A stretch of 64,000 nucleotides of DNA from Erwinia sp. E_sp_B01_1. Lineage in GTDB: Bacteria; Pseudomonadota; Gammaproteobacteria; Enterobacterales; Enterobacteriaceae. The stretch spans positions 3,968,001 through 4,032,000 of the forward strand of contig NZ_CP142208.1 of the NCBI RefSeq assembly GCF_036865545.1. The letters are read 5' to 3'. Shown in pieces: positions 19,885-29,539 of the stretch (position 1 is its first letter; every line of letters starts with the position of its first letter). The position numbers and the translations under genes are program-made. The notes beneath the pieces are model-generated. The model saw only the letters and a list, made by a program, of their open reading frames with translations. It made no database searches and was not told the origin of the DNA.

Positions 19885-21016
19885 GCTTCCTCCGTTAAGC
19901 CTTTATATTCACATCCCCTGGTGCGTGCAGAAGTGCCCTTACTGCGACTTCAACTCGCACGCGCTGAAAGGTGATGTGCCGCATGAAGAGTATGTCCGGC
20001 ACCTGCTGGCGGATCTGGATGCTGACCTGCACCTGACTTCAGGACGCGAAGTCAGCACCATTTTCATTGGTGGCGGAACACCCAGCCTGTTAAGCAGTGA
20101 AGCGATGCAGATGTTGCTGGACGGGGTACGCGAGCGCTTACCGCTTTCACCAACGGCTGAAATCACCATGGAAGCGAATCCCGGCACCGTAGAAGCAGAC
20201 CGCTTCAGCGGCTACCAGCGCGCCGGTATCAATCGTATTTCAATTGGCGTGCAGAGTTTCAGCGAGAAGAAGCTGGCGCGTCTCGGGCGCATTCACGGCC
20301 CGGAAGAGGCCAGGCGTGCAGCGGGGCTGGCGACCGATCTGAATCTGCGCAGCTTTAACCTGGATCTGATGCACGGTCTGCCAGACCAGTCGCTTGAAGA
20401 GGCGCTGGACGACCTGCGCCAGGCCATTGCGCTGAATCCCCCGCATTTGTCGTGGTATCAGCTGACTATTGAGCCTAACACCCTGTTCGCCTCACGCCCT
20501 CCCGTGCTGCCGGACGACGATGCGCTGTGGGATATCTTTGAGCAGGGCGACCAGCTACTGACGGCGGCAGGCTACCAGCAGTATGAGACCTCGGCCTATG
20601 CAAAGCCGGGCTATCGCTGTGAACATAACCTGAATTACTGGCGCTTTGGCGACTATCTCGGCATTGGCTGTGGCGCGCACGGTAAGCTGACCCAGACCGA
20701 TGGCCGCATCGTCCGCACCACCAAAACCCGACATCCTCGTGGGTTTATGGCCGGGAAATATCTCGATCGCCAGCATGAAGTCGCTGACAGCGAGAAGCCG
20801 TTCGAATTCTTTATGAACCGCTTCCGTCTGCTGGAAGCGGCCCCGCGTGAAGAGTTTGCGCTTTACACCGGGTTGCCTGAAAGCATTATCCGCCCACAGT
20901 TAGATCAGGCGCTTACTGAGGGCTATCTGATTGAAACGGCAGAAACCTGGCAGGTGACGGAGAAAGGGAAGCTGTTCCTGAATTCGCTGCTTGAGCTGTT
21001 CCTGGCAGAAGAATAG
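19877..21016 (+). CDS. hemW: Heme chaperone HemW (radical SAM family)
   Basis: 379 residues. The radical SAM cysteine triad is C16-x3-C20-x2-C23 in [13 protein letters not shown], the HemW form with Phe after the motif instead of the fourth cysteine found in HemN. GGGTPS and EANPGTVE follow, with a HemN-C domain at the C-terminus. Lactococcal and E. coli HemW bind heme and deliver it to respiratory enzymes. It overlaps rdgB and is followed by a terminator and an unusual palindromic segment. Confidence 0.94.
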   Translation: MRKLPPLSLYIHIPWCVQKCPYCDFNSHALKGDVPHEEYVRHLLADLDADLHLTSGREVSTIFIGGGTPSLLSSEAMQMLLDGVRERLPLSPTAEITMEANPGTVEADRFSGYQRAGINRISIGVQSFSEKKLARLGRIHGPEEARRAAGLATDLNLRSFNLDLMHGLPDQSLEEALDDLRQAIALNPPHLSWYQLTIEPNTLFASRPPVLPDDDALWDIFEQGDQLLTAAGYQQYETSAYAKPGYRCEHNLNYWRFGDYLGIGCGAHGKLTQTDGRIVRTTKTRHPRGFMAGKYLDRQHEVADSEKPFEFFMNRFRLLEAAPREEFALYTGLPESIIRPQLDQALTEGYLIETAETWQVTEKGKLFLNSLLELFLAEE

Positions 21017-21034
21017 CCTCAGCCCTGAAAAGAA

Positions 21035-21060
21035 AAACGCCTGAAATTTATCAGGCGTTT
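21035..21060 (+). terminator. Terminator-like hairpin after hemW
   Basis: Perfect 10-bp stem AAACGCCTGA/TCAGGCGTTT with loop AATTTA. The stem is the same as that of the second hairpin at 21213-21238. The U run is short on the plus strand (TTT then CAG). Confidence 0.7.
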
Positions 21061-21230
21061 CAGACTGCTGACGAACCTGAAGCGATGGGAGCATATGCCT
21101 TGAACAAAGCATCACGGGCCACGGACGGCCCGTGCTGAGCTGGCAGGGATGGCGCTTTTTGCGTCTTTGTGAGAGGCATATGCTCCCTGAGCCTGCACTT
21201 TGCCAATAACTGAAACGCCTGAACGTTATC
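21046..21230. repeat. Nested palindromic element between hemW and yggN
   Basis: GGGAGCATATGCCT at 21087-21100 is exactly complementary to AGGCATATGCTCCC at 21174-21187. Outside these, TCAGGCGTTTCAG (from 21051) pairs with CTGAAACGCCTGA (to 21222). At the centre is a perfect hairpin CACGGGCC/GGCCCGTG (21113-21134). So three nested or stacked inverted repeats span about 180 bp, bounded by two hairpins with the same stem. It holds no credible protein frame. It could be a structured small RNA ending at the 21213-21242 terminator, or a palindromic intergenic repeat of mobile origin. Confidence 0.6.
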
Positions 21231-21242
21231 AGGCGTTTTTTT
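21213..21242 (+). terminator. Strong terminator 3-prime of the palindromic element
   Basis: Stem AAACGCCTGA/TCAGGCGTTT with loop ACGTTA, followed by an unbroken T tract of seven on the plus strand. It also lies just past the yggN stop on the minus strand, where the tail is poorer. Confidence 0.8.
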
Positions 21243-21262
21243 GCTGAACATTTTGTTGCGGG

Positions 21263-21976
21263 TTATTTCAGCCCGGCAATCATCGCTTCGCGCTGGCCTT
21301 CCAGCGTGGTCACACGATTACAGACTTCATGGCCGAAGTTCTGAAAATCCTGCTCCTGATTTTTCCATTCAGCCTGAACAGACTGCTGGAGACCGCCAAG
21401 GTTGCCCATGATCGCCTGAAGCGGATTATCGCCATTCCCTGCCTGCTGGCGACCCATCTCATTCAGACTGTCCTGCACCACTCCACCCATAGCGTTCTGC
21501 ACCAGCTTCTCGCCATCCTGACGAACCTGCTCGATTGCCTGATGGTGGAAAGTCAGCCCGTCGCTACGGTGCTCGATAATCCGGTTCATCTGCTGCTTAA
21601 GCTGAGTATCCAGTGAGGTCAGGCGGTTACGTACCTTGCTGTCCTGCCCCAGCTTCTCCACGATCACCTTATCCAGCGCCACACGGCTTTTTTCCAGACG
21701 CTGACGTGCACCCTGATCGATCCAGGGCAAATCACGACGCAGCGCGGTCTGGTAATCGATCGCTTTCTGACGCGTGGCCGTATCAACAGAGGCAGCCTTA
21801 CCGTTACGCTCCACCTCACCCGTTGGGGTGATGATCAGATTGCCACTGGCCCCGACAACCTGCACGGTTTGCGGAGAAATGACGATGTCATCCTGGGGTT
21901 TCACGCTACATTGATAGTCTGCCTGAGCCTGGCCTGCTGCCAGTAATAAGGCCCCCACCATCATCGCTTTACGCAT
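21263..21976 (-). CDS. yggN: DUF2884 family protein YggN
   Basis: 237 residues, close to E. coli YggN (239). It has a signal peptide ending AQA-DYQC and then a mostly alpha-helical periplasmic domain with SPQTVQVVGASGNLIITPTG and HRSDGLTFH. Function is unknown. Start ATG 21976 has AGGAGA upstream; the frame is open 24 codons further without similarity. It is transcribed after yggL on the minus strand, across a hairpin at 22001-22021. Confidence 0.93.
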   Translation of the reverse strand: MRKAMMVGALLLAAGQAQADYQCSVKPQDDIVISPQTVQVVGASGNLIITPTGEVERNGKAASVDTATRQKAIDYQTALRRDLPWIDQGARQRLEKSRVALDKVIVEKLGQDSKVRNRLTSLDTQLKQQMNRIIEHRSDGLTFHHQAIEQVRQDGEKLVQNAMGGVVQDSLNEMGRQQAGNGDNPLQAIMGNLGGLQQSVQAEWKNQEQDFQNFGHEVCNRVTTLEGQREAMIAGLK

Positions 21977-22000
21977 TTTGCATTCTCCTGAGAGTGAAAA

Positions 22001-22021
22001 GGCCACGCATGATGCGTGGCC
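22001..22021 (-). terminator. Terminator between yggL and yggN
   Basis: Inverted repeat GGCCACGCAT/ATGCGTGGCC around one base. On the minus strand it is followed by TTTT, so it should end or attenuate the trmB-yggL transcript before yggN. Confidence 0.7.
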
Positions 22022-22074
22022 CCGATATCCATCCTTATCTCCCCACATCCTTCAGGATGAGGCGGGATACTTTC

Positions 22075-22401
22075 TTAGTCCCACCAGACGTCGAAAAGTT
22101 CGGTAACCTGGATATTGCTCAACTTATGTTCTTCCAGCCACTTACGCACCAGCTCGCGGTGCTCATCGGTGCATTTGCCGGTCTGCTGCAGGCAGATTAA
22201 GCCTTCCCACTGCAGATAGCCGCTGCCATCAAAAGCCAGGCCATTAGGATCGATAACTTCTTCGATCAGCGCATCCACAGTTTTGTCGATGGTCTCTTCG
22301 CTGGTGCCTTCAGGGAAGCCAAATCCAATGGAAAAGCCTAATTCCTGAAACTCATCAATATGCATCTTTTTACGCAAACGACGACTGCGTTGGGTAGCCA
22401 T
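22075..22401 (-). CDS. yggL: DUF469 protein YggL
   Basis: 108 residues. The basic N-terminus [20 protein letters not shown] and acidic C-terminus ending ELFDVWWD match the YggL family. Reports link YggL to the ribosome (50S-associated), but the role is not settled. Its ATG overlaps the last base of the trmB stop (TAATG), so the pair is translationally coupled. Confidence 0.93.
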   Translation of the reverse strand: MATQRSRRLRKKMHIDEFQELGFSIGFGFPEGTSEETIDKTVDALIEEVIDPNGLAFDGSGYLQWEGLICLQQTGKCTDEHRELVRKWLEEHKLSNIQVTELFDVWWD

Positions 22402-23120
22402 TATTTAATCCTCTCAAACATCAGATCCCAAACACCGTGGCCAAGACGCTGACCACGCTGCTCAAATTTGGTTAACGGGCGCGACTCAGGGCGCGGCACG
22501 TAGTCCTGCGTGGCTGACTGGTTCTGATAACCGGCAATGCTGCTCATCACTTCCAGCATGTGCTCTGCATAGGCTTCCCAGTCGGTCGCCATATGGAACA
22601 CGCCGCCCAGTTTCAGCTTGCGCATCACCAGCTCAGCAAAAGGCGCCTGCACGATGCGGCGCTTGTTGTGACGCGCTTTATGCCAGGGGTCCGGGAAGAA
22701 CAGCTGCACCATGCGCAGCGAATTATCCGGGATCATTTTGTCCAGCACGTCGACGGCATCGTGACACATCACGCGAAGATTCTCCACGCCAGCCCCATGG
22801 GCGGTGCTCAGGCAGGCGCCCACGCCCGGGGAGTGAACCTCAATACCCAGGAAGTTTTGCTGCGGGTTGCTCGCGGCCATGGTGACCAGTGAAGCGCCCA
22901 TACCGAAGCCGATCTCCAGCACCACCGGCGCCTCGCGACCAAACAGGCTAACCAGATCCACAGGTTCAGGCTGGTATTCCACGCCCATCACCGGCCAGTA
23001 ATTGTCCAGCGCGTGCTGCTGGCCTTTCGTCAGACGGCCCTGACGACGTACGAAGCTGCGAATGCGGCGCATTGGGCGACCGTTTTCATCAAACTCCGGA
23101 GAAATAACCTCATTCTTCAT
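22401..23120 (-). CDS. trmB: tRNA (guanine46-N7)-methyltransferase
   Basis: 239 residues. It methylates G46 of tRNA using S-adenosylmethionine. SAM-binding motif [14 protein letters not shown] lies near residue 70; [18 protein letters not shown] is the signature TrmB region, with [11 protein letters not shown] following. Divergent from mutY, with the intergenic stretch 23121-23274 carrying both promoters. Same arrangement as E. coli trmB-yggL / mutY. Confidence 0.96.
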   Translation of the reverse strand: MKNEVISPEFDENGRPMRRIRSFVRRQGRLTKGQQHALDNYWPVMGVEYQPEPVDLVSLFGREAPVVLEIGFGMGASLVTMAASNPQQNFLGIEVHSPGVGACLSTAHGAGVENLRVMCHDAVDVLDKMIPDNSLRMVQLFFPDPWHKARHNKRRIVQAPFAELVMRKLKLGGVFHMATDWEAYAEHMLEVMSSIAGYQNQSATQDYVPRPESRPLTKFEQRGQRLGHGVWDLMFERIK

Positions 23121-23274
23121 GTTTCTGCCTGCTGGTCTGCAATATCTGGAAAGGGGGCATTATGCAAAGTTACAGCGGTTAAGCAAGCCCCGGTAACTTC
23201 CGGTTTACAGCATAGTTGGTCTGTGCTGGAATCCCACCCTGATTTTTACTTATGCAGGATATTTCTCTGACATG

Positions 23275-24360
23275 ATGCAAGCGCCGCAGTTCTCACGGCA
23301 GGTACTGGACTGGTATCAGCGCTTTGGGCGTAAAACCCTGCCCTGGCAGCTGGAAAAAACGCCTTATAAAGTCTGGCTTTCTGAAGTGATGTTGCAGCAG
23401 ACCCAGGTTGCCACCGTCATTCCTTATTTTGAGCGTTTTATGGCGCGTTTCCCGACCATATCCGATCTTGCCGCGGCCCCGCTGGATGAAGTTCTGCATT
23501 TATGGACCGGATTAGGTTACTACGCCCGTGCGCGTAATCTGCATAAAGCGGCCAAAGTGGTGGCGGATAAGCACCAGGGCATCTTCCCGGAAACGTTTGA
23601 AGAGGTGGTCGATTTGCCAGGCGTTGGCCGTTCAACGGCGGGTGCGGTTCTCTCCTTATCACTGGGTAAGCATTTCCCTATCCTCGACGGCAACGTCAAA
23701 CGGGTGCTGGCCCGCTGCTATGCCGTATCAGGCTGGCCGGGTAAAAAAGAGGTGGAAAAACGCCTGTGGGAGATCAGTGATGAGGTGACGCCGGCTGAGG
23801 GTGTCAGCCAGTTCAATCAGGCGATGATGGATCTGGGCGCGATGGTTTGTACCCGCTCAAAACCGAAATGTGAAATCTGTCCGCTGAATCTGGGTTGCGT
23901 AGCTTACGCCAACGGCACCTGGGCAAATTACCCCGGTAAAAAGCCGAAGCAGACCCTGCCCGTGCGCACGGGCTGGCTGCTGATGATGCAGCAGGGCCAG
24001 GAGGTCTGGCTTGAACAGCGCCCGCCGGTCGGCCTGTGGGGAGGACTGTTTTGTTTCCCACAGTTTGCCACCCTGCCCGAGCTGCAACAGTGGCTGAGCG
24101 ACAAACGCATTGATGACGCAAAATTACAGCAGGAGATCGCGTTTCGTCACACCTTCAGCCATTTCCACCTGGATATTGTGCCAATGTGGCTGGAACTGCC
24201 TCCGGCAGGTGCGGCAATGGATGAAGACGCTGGTCTCTGGTATAACTTAGCGCAGCCACAGTCCGTTGGGCTGGCCGCCCCGGTGGATCGCCTGTTACAA
24301 CAACTGCGTCAGCCACAACAGCAAGCGCTGAACATCCGCGCAAAAGAAGAGGAAGAGTAA
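23275..24360 (+). CDS. mutY: Adenine DNA glycosylase
   Basis: 361 residues. It removes adenine mispaired with 8-oxoguanine. The catalytic Glu37 is in [12 protein letters not shown], the helix-hairpin-helix is [14 protein letters not shown], and Asp138 sits in PILDGNVKR. The 4Fe-4S cluster cysteines follow C-x6-C-x2-C-x5-C ([17 protein letters not shown]). A C-terminal NUDIX-like domain recognises 8-oxoG. I chose the second of two adjacent ATG codons by likeness to the E. coli N-terminus; 23272 is also possible. The stop overlaps yggX (TAATG). Confidence 0.97.
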   Translation: MQAPQFSRQVLDWYQRFGRKTLPWQLEKTPYKVWLSEVMLQQTQVATVIPYFERFMARFPTISDLAAAPLDEVLHLWTGLGYYARARNLHKAAKVVADKHQGIFPETFEEVVDLPGVGRSTAGAVLSLSLGKHFPILDGNVKRVLARCYAVSGWPGKKEVEKRLWEISDEVTPAEGVSQFNQAMMDLGAMVCTRSKPKCEICPLNLGCVAYANGTWANYPGKKPKQTLPVRTGWLLMMQQGQEVWLEQRPPVGLWGGLFCFPQFATLPELQQWLSDKRIDDAKLQQEIAFRHTFSHFHLDIVPMWLELPPAGAAMDEDAGLWYNLAQPQSVGLAAPVDRLLQQLRQPQQQALNIRAKEEEE

Positions 24361-24632
24361 TGAGCCGAATGATTTTTTGCACGTTTCTGCAACGTGATGC
24401 CGATGGACAGGATTTCCAGCTTTATCCGGGCGAACTCGGCAAGCGTATCTATAATGAGATTTCTAAAGAAGCCTGGTCTCAATGGATGAGTAAGCAAACT
24501 ATGCTGATCAACGAAAAGAAGCTCAGCATGATGAATCCGGAAGATCGTAAGCAACTTGAGCAGGAAATGGTGAAATTTCTGTTCGAAGGACACGACGTCC
24601 ATATCGAAGGTTATACCCCGCCAGAAGAATAA
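24360..24632 (+). CDS. yggX: Probable Fe(II)-trafficking protein YggX
   Basis: 90 residues. [19 protein letters not shown] with conserved Cys7, and [18 protein letters not shown] are diagnostic. YggX protects iron-sulfur proteins from oxidative damage in Salmonella and E. coli, which fits its coupling to mutY, itself an Fe-S enzyme against oxidative lesions. The ATG overlaps the mutY stop; mltC follows after 51 bp. Confidence 0.96.
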   Translation: MSRMIFCTFLQRDADGQDFQLYPGELGKRIYNEISKEAWSQWMSKQTMLINEKKLSMMNPEDRKQLEQEMVKFLFEGHDVHIEGYTPPEE

Positions 24633-24683
24633 TCGTTGGGCCTCACAGATGAGGCCCTCTCAATGTGGGCTAAGCACGACAAC

Positions 24684-25763
24684 ATGAATAAGAAATTGAT
24701 AGGTTTGCTGGTAATAGCGCCGCTGCTGATCTCCTGCTCAGGCAACAAAAAACCGGTTTTCCACGAAGAGTGGGTCAAAGACACCAATGGATTCGATATT
24801 CTGATGGGACAGTTTGCCCATAACATTGAGAATATCTGGGGCATCAATGAAGTGCTGATCGCCGGTCCGAAAGACTATGTGAAATACAGCGATCAATATT
24901 ACACGCGTAGCCACATTAACTTCGAATCAGGCTCGATCACCATTGAGACCATCGCCGGAACCGATCCGATGGCCAGCCTGCGCCAGGCCATTATCACCAC
25001 CCTGCTGATTGGTGAAGATCCAGGCAATGTCGATCTCTATTCCGACGCTAATGATGTCAAAATTGGCAAAGAGCCGCTGCTCTATGGTCAGGTGCTGGAT
25101 AACACCGGGCAGCCGATCCGCTGGGAAGGCCGTGCAGCGAGCTTCGCCGATTACCTGTTACAGACCAAGCTTCAGCGCCGTAATTCCGGTCTGCATGTGA
25201 TCTATTCGATCACTATTCCGATGGTGCCAAACCATCTGGATAAGCGTGCCCATAAGTATCTGCCGATGGTACGCGAGGCCGCCGCGAAGTACGGTGTCGA
25301 TCAGTCGCTGATCCTGGCCATTATGCAGATTGAATCGAGCTTCAACCCCTACGCGGTCAGTAATGCGGATGCGCTGGGGCTGATGCAGGTGGTGCAGCAT
25401 ACCGCCGGTGTGGATGTTTTCAGGATGAAAGGGAAATGGGGCAAACCAAGCCGCAGCTATCTGCTGGATCCGGAGAACAATATTGATGCCGGTACTGCTT
25501 ATCTCTCCATTCTGCAGAGCAGTTATCTGGCGGGTATTTCCAACCCGACCTCCCGCAAATATGCGGTGATCACCGCCTATAACGGCGGCGCGGGCAGCGT
25601 GCTGAAAGTCTTCTCCAGTGACAAGACTAAAGCCTTCAACACCATCAATAATCTCTCGCCTTCAGAGGTTTATCAGACGCTGACCAGCAACCACCCTTCT
25701 GCTGAGTCCCGTCGCTATCTCTATAAAGTGAACAGCGCGCAGAAGAGCTACCATCTTTACTGA
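24684..25763 (+). CDS. mltC: Membrane-bound lytic murein transglycosylase C
   Basis: 359 residues, the E. coli length. The lipoprotein signal ends LLISC (lipid Cys16), then an N-terminal DUF3393 domain and a C-terminal SLT domain. The catalytic Glu is in [19 protein letters not shown] and [13 protein letters not shown] follow. It cleaves peptidoglycan glycan strands to 1,6-anhydromuropeptides. Start ATG 24684 gives the lipobox at the right distance; 16 extra codons are open upstream. In E. coli nupG and speC follow; here nupG is replaced by 25.8-29.5 kb. Confidence 0.95.
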   Translation: MNKKLIGLLVIAPLLISCSGNKKPVFHEEWVKDTNGFDILMGQFAHNIENIWGINEVLIAGPKDYVKYSDQYYTRSHINFESGSITIETIAGTDPMASLRQAIITTLLIGEDPGNVDLYSDANDVKIGKEPLLYGQVLDNTGQPIRWEGRAASFADYLLQTKLQRRNSGLHVIYSITIPMVPNHLDKRAHKYLPMVREAAAKYGVDQSLILAIMQIESSFNPYAVSNADALGLMQVVQHTAGVDVFRMKGKWGKPSRSYLLDPENNIDAGTAYLSILQSSYLAGISNPTSRKYAVITAYNGGAGSVLKVFSSDKTKAFNTINNLSPSEVYQTLTSNHPSAESRRYLYKVNSAQKSYHLY

Positions 25764-25773
25764 GTGACCTCCG

Positions 25774-25799
25774 GCCGGATGAAGAGATCTTCATCCGGC
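25774..25799. terminator. Perfect 12-bp hairpin between mltC and parE-like gene
   Basis: GCCGGATGAAGA and TCTTCATCCGGC are exact complements separated by GA. The toxin stop codon (25791-25793) lies inside the right arm. It lacks a U tract but is well placed to separate the convergent mltC and toxin transcripts. Confidence 0.6.
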
Positions 25800-26072
25800 T
25801 GGCCAGGCCTGTCTGGCGTGTAAAATGGCGAGAATTTCTGTGCCCGGATTCATGCTGCGAAAAACGATAATGTAATTAGCATGTACGATAATTTCGCGAG
25901 TTCCCGCAACATGTCCACAGCGAAAAAGAGCAGGACTTTCAGCAGCAATTGCAACGAGCCTTTCAATCCGCAAAAGAAGCAATTCGGCTGCTTCGGAGTT
26001 TCTTTCGGCCAGCCAGCCAATGATATGTAGCAATTGATCAGTTGCCTCGTCAGTCCATTTGACGTCCCGCAT
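25791..26072 (-). CDS. RelE/ParE family toxin
   Basis: 93 residues of the RelE/ParE superfamily. Features are the N-terminal VKWTDEATDQLLHIIGWLAE helix pair, the core GTREIIVHANYIIVFRS strand region and the C-terminal ILHARQAWP, a common ParE ending. ParE toxins poison DNA gyrase while RelE toxins cut mRNA; the ending and the length favour a ParE type, but the target is not shown by sequence. It begins 5 bp after its antitoxin gene. The pair sits in the mltC-speC interval, where E. coli has nupG. Confidence 0.78.
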   Translation of the reverse strand: MRDVKWTDEATDQLLHIIGWLAERNSEAAELLLLRIERLVAIAAESPALFRCGHVAGTREIIVHANYIIVFRSMNPGTEILAILHARQAWPAG

Positions 26073-26077
26073 GAGAG

Positions 26078-26260
26078 TTACAGTCCCTTGTTTTTAACTC
26101 CGGCAATAATCCGTTGGGCCTCTGCCATGACTTCTTCATGACTGTGGCGCGGTGTGTTACTGGCCAGGGATTTTTCTACTTGCTGGCGAAACCAGTTTTC
26201 ATAGTTTTCCCCCTCTTTTTCCGGAAGGATACCGCTAAGATTGGGATGTAATTTCGTCAT
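26078..26260 (-). CDS. Antitoxin of the ParE-like pair (stability determinant type)
   Basis: 60 residues. The C-terminal half NWFRQQVEKSLA and HEEVMAEAQRIIAG resembles the toxin-binding segment of the short antitoxins or stability determinants that accompany ParE toxins. GGAG lies 7 nt before ATG 26260. It is first in a two-gene operon with the toxin 5 bp downstream. The N-terminal DNA-binding part is too short for a confident fold. Confidence 0.68.
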   Translation of the reverse strand: MTKLHPNLSGILPEKEGENYENWFRQQVEKSLASNTPRHSHEEVMAEAQRIIAGVKNKGL

Positions 26261-26427
26261 AATACTTCTCCCTTTGGATGATGAAATTTCGCACAGTATA
26301 AAAGTCTGGTGGCTTAAGTCCAGTCAGGTTTTTGCACCCTGTCTTCATTCTCAGGTCTTTCTCTAAATGTTCTGAAACCCGCTGTCTTTTTGCAGGCAGC
26401 TCCTGGACAGCACTCGCAATTAAACAT

Positions 26428-26463
26428 AAAAAAACGGCTTTTCCGAAGAAACGCCGTTTTTTT
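26428..26463. terminator. Symmetric terminator after the Tm-1-like operon
   Basis: AAAAAAACGGC and GCCGTTTTTTT are exact complements with a 14-nt loop. Both strands give a stem with a U tract. It lies 25 bp past the stop of the gene at 26488 and about 170 bp upstream of the antitoxin start. The rest of the 26261-26487 gap has no gene I can support. Confidence 0.85.
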
Positions 26464-26487
26464 AATAACCTCAATCCTGACAAAATA

Positions 26488-27315
26488 TCAGCGAGTGATA
26501 TTTTTAAATTGTCTTGTCGTGTCTGTCAGGGCGGTTTCGGTCGGCAGGCGCTCCATTGAACTGGCACCATAGAAACCATCGCACTGCGGACAGTGGTCAA
26601 GAATGTACTGAGCATCTTCAGGGCTGGAAATCGGTCCGCCATGACATAAAACGATTACGTCTTCCCGTATCGCTTTAGCGGCCTGAGCCCACTGATTGAT
26701 CAGCGGCACACAGTCGGAAAGCTTAAGCGCTGTTTCTGCGCCAATGTTGCCGCCGGTGGTCAGGCCCATATGAGGGACAATGATATCGGCACCCGCTTCG
26801 GTCATCGCAATGGCATCGGCTTCGCTGAAAATATAGGGGGTGGTCAGCATCTCTTTCTGATGTGCCAGCCGGATCATCTCCACTTCCAGACCGTAGCCCA
26901 TGCCCGTTTCCTCAAGATTGGCGCGGAAGTTGCCGTCAATCAGGCCCACGGTGGGAAAATTTTGCACGCCGGAAAAGCCAAGAGCCTTGAGATCGTCCAG
27001 AAATTTATCGAACTGGCAGAAGGGATCGGTGCCGTTAACCCCGGCAAGCACCGGCGTGTTCTTCACTACCGGCAACACTTCCTTCGCCATATCCACCACA
27101 ATCTCATTGGCATTGCCATAGGCCAGCAGACCGGCCAGTGAACCGCGCCCCGCCATCCTGTAACGGCCGGAATTGTAAATAACAATGAGGTCAATCCCCC
27201 CCGCCTCTTCACACTTTGCAGAAAGGCCGGTACCGGCACCTCCTCCGATAATTGGCTCCCGGCGGGCGATCATCTTTCTGAATTTAGTCAGTATTTCCTG
27301 ACGGGTAAAAGCCAT
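26488..27315 (-). CDS. TIM-barrel protein, phosphoenolpyruvate hydrolase family
   Basis: 275 residues of the TIM-barrel signal transduction / PEP hydrolase-like family (PF09370 by my recall). Motifs: [55 protein letters not shown] and [13 protein letters not shown] 27315 is chosen with AGGAG 7 nt upstream; it begins 2 bp after the stop of the partner gene. The plant virus-resistance protein Tm-1 is a fusion of the partner domain (UPF0261) and this TIM barrel, so the two bacterial proteins probably act together. Substrate unknown. Confidence 0.85.
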   Translation of the reverse strand: MAFTRQEILTKFRKMIARREPIIGGGAGTGLSAKCEEAGGIDLIVIYNSGRYRMAGRGSLAGLLAYGNANEIVVDMAKEVLPVVKNTPVLAGVNGTDPFCQFDKFLDDLKALGFSGVQNFPTVGLIDGNFRANLEETGMGYGLEVEMIRLAHQKEMLTTPYIFSEADAIAMTEAGADIIVPHMGLTTGGNIGAETALKLSDCVPLINQWAQAAKAIREDVIVLCHGGPISSPEDAQYILDHCPQCDGFYGASSMERLPTETALTDTTRQFKNITR

Positions 27316-27317
27316 TC

Positions 27318-28538
27318 TCAAAACTCCTGTTCCGCTAGCTGGCGAAATTGCGCCACTGCAGCCTGTGCAAATAAAGGATCGTTGATGTTATAGGGCAGAC
27401 GGCGAATTATACGTTTTTCCGTCTGCTGTAAGTGTGCCTCAAGCGTGGTGATAAAGGCCAGATCGGCCTCTGGCGACCAGAAAGGTTGCCCTGGCGCATC
27501 AAGTGCCGAGAAGCCCCCTTCGGGGATCAGGAATACGACTTTTCCCTGACACTGGTTGAGTTTGCCAGCTATCCACCTGGCCATCGCCACGTTCTCATCC
27601 ACGTCAGTACGCATCAGCGTAACCTGCGCATTGTGATGATAGAACAGCCGGTCGGCATATTTTTCCGGCACGGTAGTGACATGACCAAAGTTGATCATAT
27701 CCAGCGCCCCACAGGAAATAACGCAAGGCACACCAGATTTTGCCACCCCGTCAAAGCGCGTATCATCACAGGCAAGCACTCCGCCAAACAGCAGATCGCA
27801 GACTTCCGTAGTGGTGAGGTCGAGCAGACCGGAAAGCATATTACTCTCAGTCAGTTTCTCCATCGCCATGCCGCCGCTGCCGGTGGCATGAAACACCAGG
27901 CAGTCGTAGTCCGCTTCCAGTTCAGCGCTGACCTGCTGAATGCAGGGGGTGGTGACGCCAAACATCGTCAGCCCCAGCGCAGGTTTTTCCTCCTCGCTCT
28001 CCTCCTGCTCCCAAAGCACTGCTCCGGCAATTTGGTGTGCAGCGTTTCCCAGTACCCGACGGGAAATGCGGTTGAGCCCGGCCACATCGGTGACGGAATA
28101 GATCATGTTGATATCGCTGGCACCCACATAGCCGGAGACATCGCCTGAGGCCATGGTGGAGACCATCACTTTTGGGATCCCGACGGGCAGGGCCTGCATA
28201 GCGGGCGTGATCAGCGCGGTACCGCCTGAACCTCCCAATCCTATTACGCCCAGCAGGTCACTGCGGCGGCTGAGGAAATTCTTAAAGGCCAGCGCCATAG
28301 CATCAATGGCTTTGCCCCGGTCACCGCAGAATACGGCATCACGGCCATTGGGATGGAAATCAGCAATCAGTTCGGGAGGAAAATCAGCGCCCGAAGGTGG
28401 GCTAACTGGTTGAGTAGACAGATCAACTGTTACTACCTCAGCGCCGGTATTAGCTATACACTCGCTGACGTAAAACAGTTCCCTTCCTTTAGTATCTGCT
28501 GTAGCAACAGCATAGATATAACCTGTATTTATACTCAT
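27318..28538 (-). CDS. Tm-1-like ATP-binding protein (UPF0261)
   Basis: 406 residues of the UPF0261 family, equal to the N-terminal half of plant Tm-1. Conserved stretches are [57 protein letters not shown] and [15 protein letters not shown]; the glycine-rich segments are the ATP-binding part in Tm-1. It is first in a two-gene operon with the TIM-barrel gene and is divergent from a TetR regulator 285 bp away. The metabolic role is not established. Confidence 0.88.
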   Translation of the reverse strand: MSINTGYIYAVATADTKGRELFYVSECIANTGAEVVTVDLSTQPVSPPSGADFPPELIADFHPNGRDAVFCGDRGKAIDAMALAFKNFLSRRSDLLGVIGLGGSGGTALITPAMQALPVGIPKVMVSTMASGDVSGYVGASDINMIYSVTDVAGLNRISRRVLGNAAHQIAGAVLWEQEESEEEKPALGLTMFGVTTPCIQQVSAELEADYDCLVFHATGSGGMAMEKLTESNMLSGLLDLTTTEVCDLLFGGVLACDDTRFDGVAKSGVPCVISCGALDMINFGHVTTVPEKYADRLFYHHNAQVTLMRTDVDENVAMARWIAGKLNQCQGKVVFLIPEGGFSALDAPGQPFWSPEADLAFITTLEAHLQQTEKRIIRRLPYNINDPLFAQAAVAQFRQLAEQEF

Positions 28539-28659
28539 AGCCGTAACAACACCCTGTTATTAGACAAAATAAAGACTTGATAAACCTGTAATAAAAACGT
28601 AAATAACCATAGAGGCGTCAACGTTTTCAGGGTCACGAGATTACAGTACCACCTTCAAT

Positions 28660-28673
28660 ATTGATAAATCAAT
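28660..28673. promoter_or_regulatory. Candidate TetR operator
   Basis: ATTGATAAATCAAT is a perfect 6-2-6 palindrome in the gap between the divergent UPF0261 operon and TetR gene, within the broader partial palindrome TTCAAT...ATTGAA. Position and symmetry suit a TetR dimer, but no consensus is known. Confidence 0.35.
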
Positions 28674-28823
28674 TGAATGAAATATGCGTCTCACGCTGTT
28701 GTTGACTACGCTTAACAACGGGATCTGAGTGTCAGGTTCAGGCAGGCTAAAGCTGTTTATCCTGCTTAATATTCGTCAATCGCTTGAATAGCAAGCAGAT
28801 TTAACCGAACAAATGAGGTTATT

Positions 28824-29483
28824 GTGGAGCAAAGGGATTCCGCTGGGGTTATGACATTAACCGCTACAAGAGCAAGAACACGCCGTTTACTGATCGAAAC
28901 TGCCATGAAGATGTTTGACAGTGGCGCCTTTCCTTCGATTACTGAAGTCGCTCAGGAAGCTCAGCTTTCACGCGCTACGGCATACCGTTATTTCCCTACT
29001 CAAAGCGCGCTGGTCTCTGCGATCGTGACTGAAACCCTCAGCCCGATCAAAAGCTGGCGTCCTTCTAAAGAGGAGACCAGCGAACGTATTGATGAACTGC
29101 TGGGCTTTGCGTTTCCAAAAATGCTGGAGCACGAAGGGACGCTGCGTGCAGCACTGCATCTTTCGCTGACCCAATGGGCGCAATCCCGCTCCAGTGACCG
29201 GCCGGAAAAAGAGAAGCTGATCAGGGGTAACCGTAAGGCGCTACTGCAACATGTGGTCGAACCGCTGAACCAGGAGATGTCTCCGGAATTAGTCGAGCGC
29301 GTCGTACAGTCGTTATCGCTGGTTTACGGTTCGGAGATTTTTCTGGTGATGAAGGATATCTGGGGGTGTTCCAACCACCAGCTTGAGGATATCGGCAAAT
29401 GGATTGCCAAAGCTATCGTCAGTCAGGCACGGGAAGACGAGAAAACGCTGAAGGCTGGCCAGACGCGGGCAGCATTGAGCTGA
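28824..29483 (+). CDS. TetR/AcrR family transcriptional regulator
   Basis: 219 residues. The N-terminal helix-turn-helix is visible at residues about 20-65 (RRLLIETAMKMFDSGAF, ITEVAQEAQLSRATAYRYFPTQ). The C-terminal ligand domain is not assigned to a subfamily. It faces away from the Tm-1-like operon, so it likely controls that operon and itself. A hairpin-free 57-bp gap separates it from convergent speC. The predicted start is 28824, where the codon is GTG after a weak GAGG. Confidence 0.82.
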   Translation: MEQRDSAGVMTLTATRARTRRLLIETAMKMFDSGAFPSITEVAQEAQLSRATAYRYFPTQSALVSAIVTETLSPIKSWRPSKEETSERIDELLGFAFPKMLEHEGTLRAALHLSLTQWAQSRSSDRPEKEKLIRGNRKALLQHVVEPLNQEMSPELVERVVQSLSLVYGSEIFLVMKDIWGCSNHQLEDIGKWIAKAIVSQAREDEKTLKAGQTRAALS

Positions 29484-29539
29484 TGTTGAACCGCGCCTGA
29501 AATGTCGATCGCTATCGACATCCGCAGGCGCGGGGGATC

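Noticed and set aside
26235..26483. An 82-codon minus-strand frame over the terminator and antitoxin start
   Set aside because: It runs through a perfect terminator hairpin and overlaps the antitoxin; no similarity seen.
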